Origin: Gammaproteobacteria bacterium
GTDB taxonomy: Bacteria > Pseudomonadota > Gammaproteobacteria > Steroidobacterales > Steroidobacteraceae
Reading direction: 5' to 3'
Assembly: GCA_015655465.1 (NCBI GenBank)
Contig: JAATEY010000302.1
Location: 1-37,407 of the forward strand
DNA length: 37,407 nt
In this document: piece after piece, positions 36,588-37,407 of the stretch
Numbering within the stretch: the stretch's first letter is position 1
Layout of the letters: each line of letters begins with the position of its first letter
Notes under the pieces: generated by a model
Seen by the model: only the letters and a program-made list of their open reading frames with translations
The model's database searches: none
What the model was told of the DNA's origin: nothing
Position numbers and translations under genes: made by a program

Positions 36588-36616
36588 GCCTTGACGGCCG
36601 CGATATGCGGCGCTGA

Positions 36617-37405
36617 TCAGCCCGGCGCTGGTGGCAGCTGGTCGCCCGGCACCCAGAAGCCATGCACCTGCGGAGCTGCGCGATACGGCAGCTTCACGGT
36701 GGCCACCGGGCCTTCGGTCAGGTGCTGGGTATCGACGATCAGCAGGTCGGAGCGGTTTTCCTTCGTGCGCGTGCACACGCCGACGAGGTAACCATCGCCT
36801 TCGGCAGCGCCCTTGCGCCGCGGCACGAAGCACATCTCCGACACCGACGCATCCGGGCCCGGCTTGAACACATCCACCTTGCTGGTCTGGTGATCCACAC
36901 GCGCCCAGCCGCCACCACCGAGCAGGAAGCCGTAGCGATAGGGCACGGTGTGATAGCGGTCATCCTGGCGCGCCAGTCCGCCGGTGAGCTCGGGATACAT
37001 GATCTTCATGTCGAAGCTGCCGACATTGCGCTTCGAGGTGTCGAAGGAGAAGCGGCGGACACGGCCGGTGGCCTTGACGCCGTCGAACTTGTCGTCGGGA
37101 TTGGGACTCGGGAAGAACGGAAACTGGTTGCCGTCGCCACCGTCCATGTCCACGTACACGGTGTTGCCGTCGGTCCAGCAACCCATGGTGTGCGTGCACA
37201 TGGTCTGCGGACCCTTCGCCCACTGGATGTCCTTGCCGTCGCCATCGCGGCGCATCACGCCGAGCCAGGTGTCGCGCGTGGAATCCCAGCCCCAGTGCAC
37301 GCCGCCCGCCTTCATGCGCTCCTCGCCGAGATAGGCCAGTGGATAGACGAGGAACACGATGTGCTTCTCGGTGATGGCGTAGTCGTGGATCTCGCTGCAG
37401 TAAGG
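36617..37405 (-). CDS. Carotenoid cleavage oxygenase-like (RPE65 family) protein, C-terminal part
   Basis: Open to the window edge: PYCSEIHDYAITEKHIVFLVYPL, GVHWGWDSTRDTWLGVMRRDG, AKGPQTMCTHTMGCWTDGNTVYVDMDGGDGNQFPFFP, TGRVRRFSFDTSKR, PELTGGLARQDDRYHTVPYRYG, VHGFWVPGDQLPPAPG. Confidence 0.9.
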   Translation of the reverse strand, partial: PYCSEIHDYAITEKHIVFLVYPLAYLGEERMKAGGVHWGWDSTRDTWLGVMRRDGDGKDIQWAKGPQTMCTHTMGCWTDGNTVYVDMDGGDGNQFPFFPSPNPDDKFDGVKATGRVRRFSFDTSKRNVGSFDMKIMYPELTGGLARQDDRYHTVPYRYGFLLGGGGWARVDHQTSKVDVFKPGPDASVSEMCFVPRRKGAAEGDGYLVGVCTRTKENRSDLLIVDTQHLTEGPVATVKLPYRAAPQVHGFWVPGDQLPPAPG

Positions 37406-37407
37406 CG

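Noticed and set aside
36588-36616. gccgc-gatat-gcggc hairpin between convergent genes
   Set aside because: Short 5-bp stem without a T-tract; too weak to call a terminator.
1-37407. CRISPR arrays, tRNA/rRNA genes, insertion sequences, prophage genes
   Set aside because: No regularly spaced repeats, cloverleaf/rRNA signatures, transposase or phage structural motifs were recognised by reading; a tool-based scan (tRNAscan, ISfinder, CRISPR finder) would be needed to exclude them formally.

Overview
37.4 kb of GC-rich bacterial (proteobacterial-looking) chromosome, densely coding, with 29 protein-coding genes supported, two of them truncated at the window edges. No rRNA, tRNA, CRISPR array or transposase was seen. 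Main content: (i) six genes encoding mostly exported SnoaL/NTF2-like proteins, about 11 predicted domains, including three two-domain paralogs with a conserved C-D-R-A-C-L motif after the signal peptide; (ii) a GGDEF-EAL protein; (iii) an MBL-fold hydrolase carrying two EF-hand-like loops; (iv) an oxidoreductase, a carboxymuconolactone decarboxylase-like gene and a DUF3325-DUF3649-PepSY iron-uptake-type operon; (v) an RsuA/RluF-type pseudouridine synthase divergent from a GNAT gene whose leader looks like an amino-acid attenuator (18-codon Thr/Ile/Leu/Val-rich ORF, alternative hairpins, intrinsic terminator abutting the GNAT start); (vi) a VapBC-type TA pair; (vii) a DUF1592-DUF1552-MBL-ankyrin operon in which the ankyrin gene is split by one in-frame TAG; (viii) CapA, a CBM9-CE15-like fusion, apt, a signal-peptide-bearing TldD/TldE-like pair, a transglutaminase-like protein and a partial carotenoid oxygenase. 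Best leads: the attenuator-like leader (11915-12054), the EF-hand insertion in the MBL protein (6802-6939), the dyad between divergent CDRACL paralogs (2756-2793), the amber-split ankyrin gene (18991), and the NTF2-like expansion. Family assignments come from reading motifs, with no database search.
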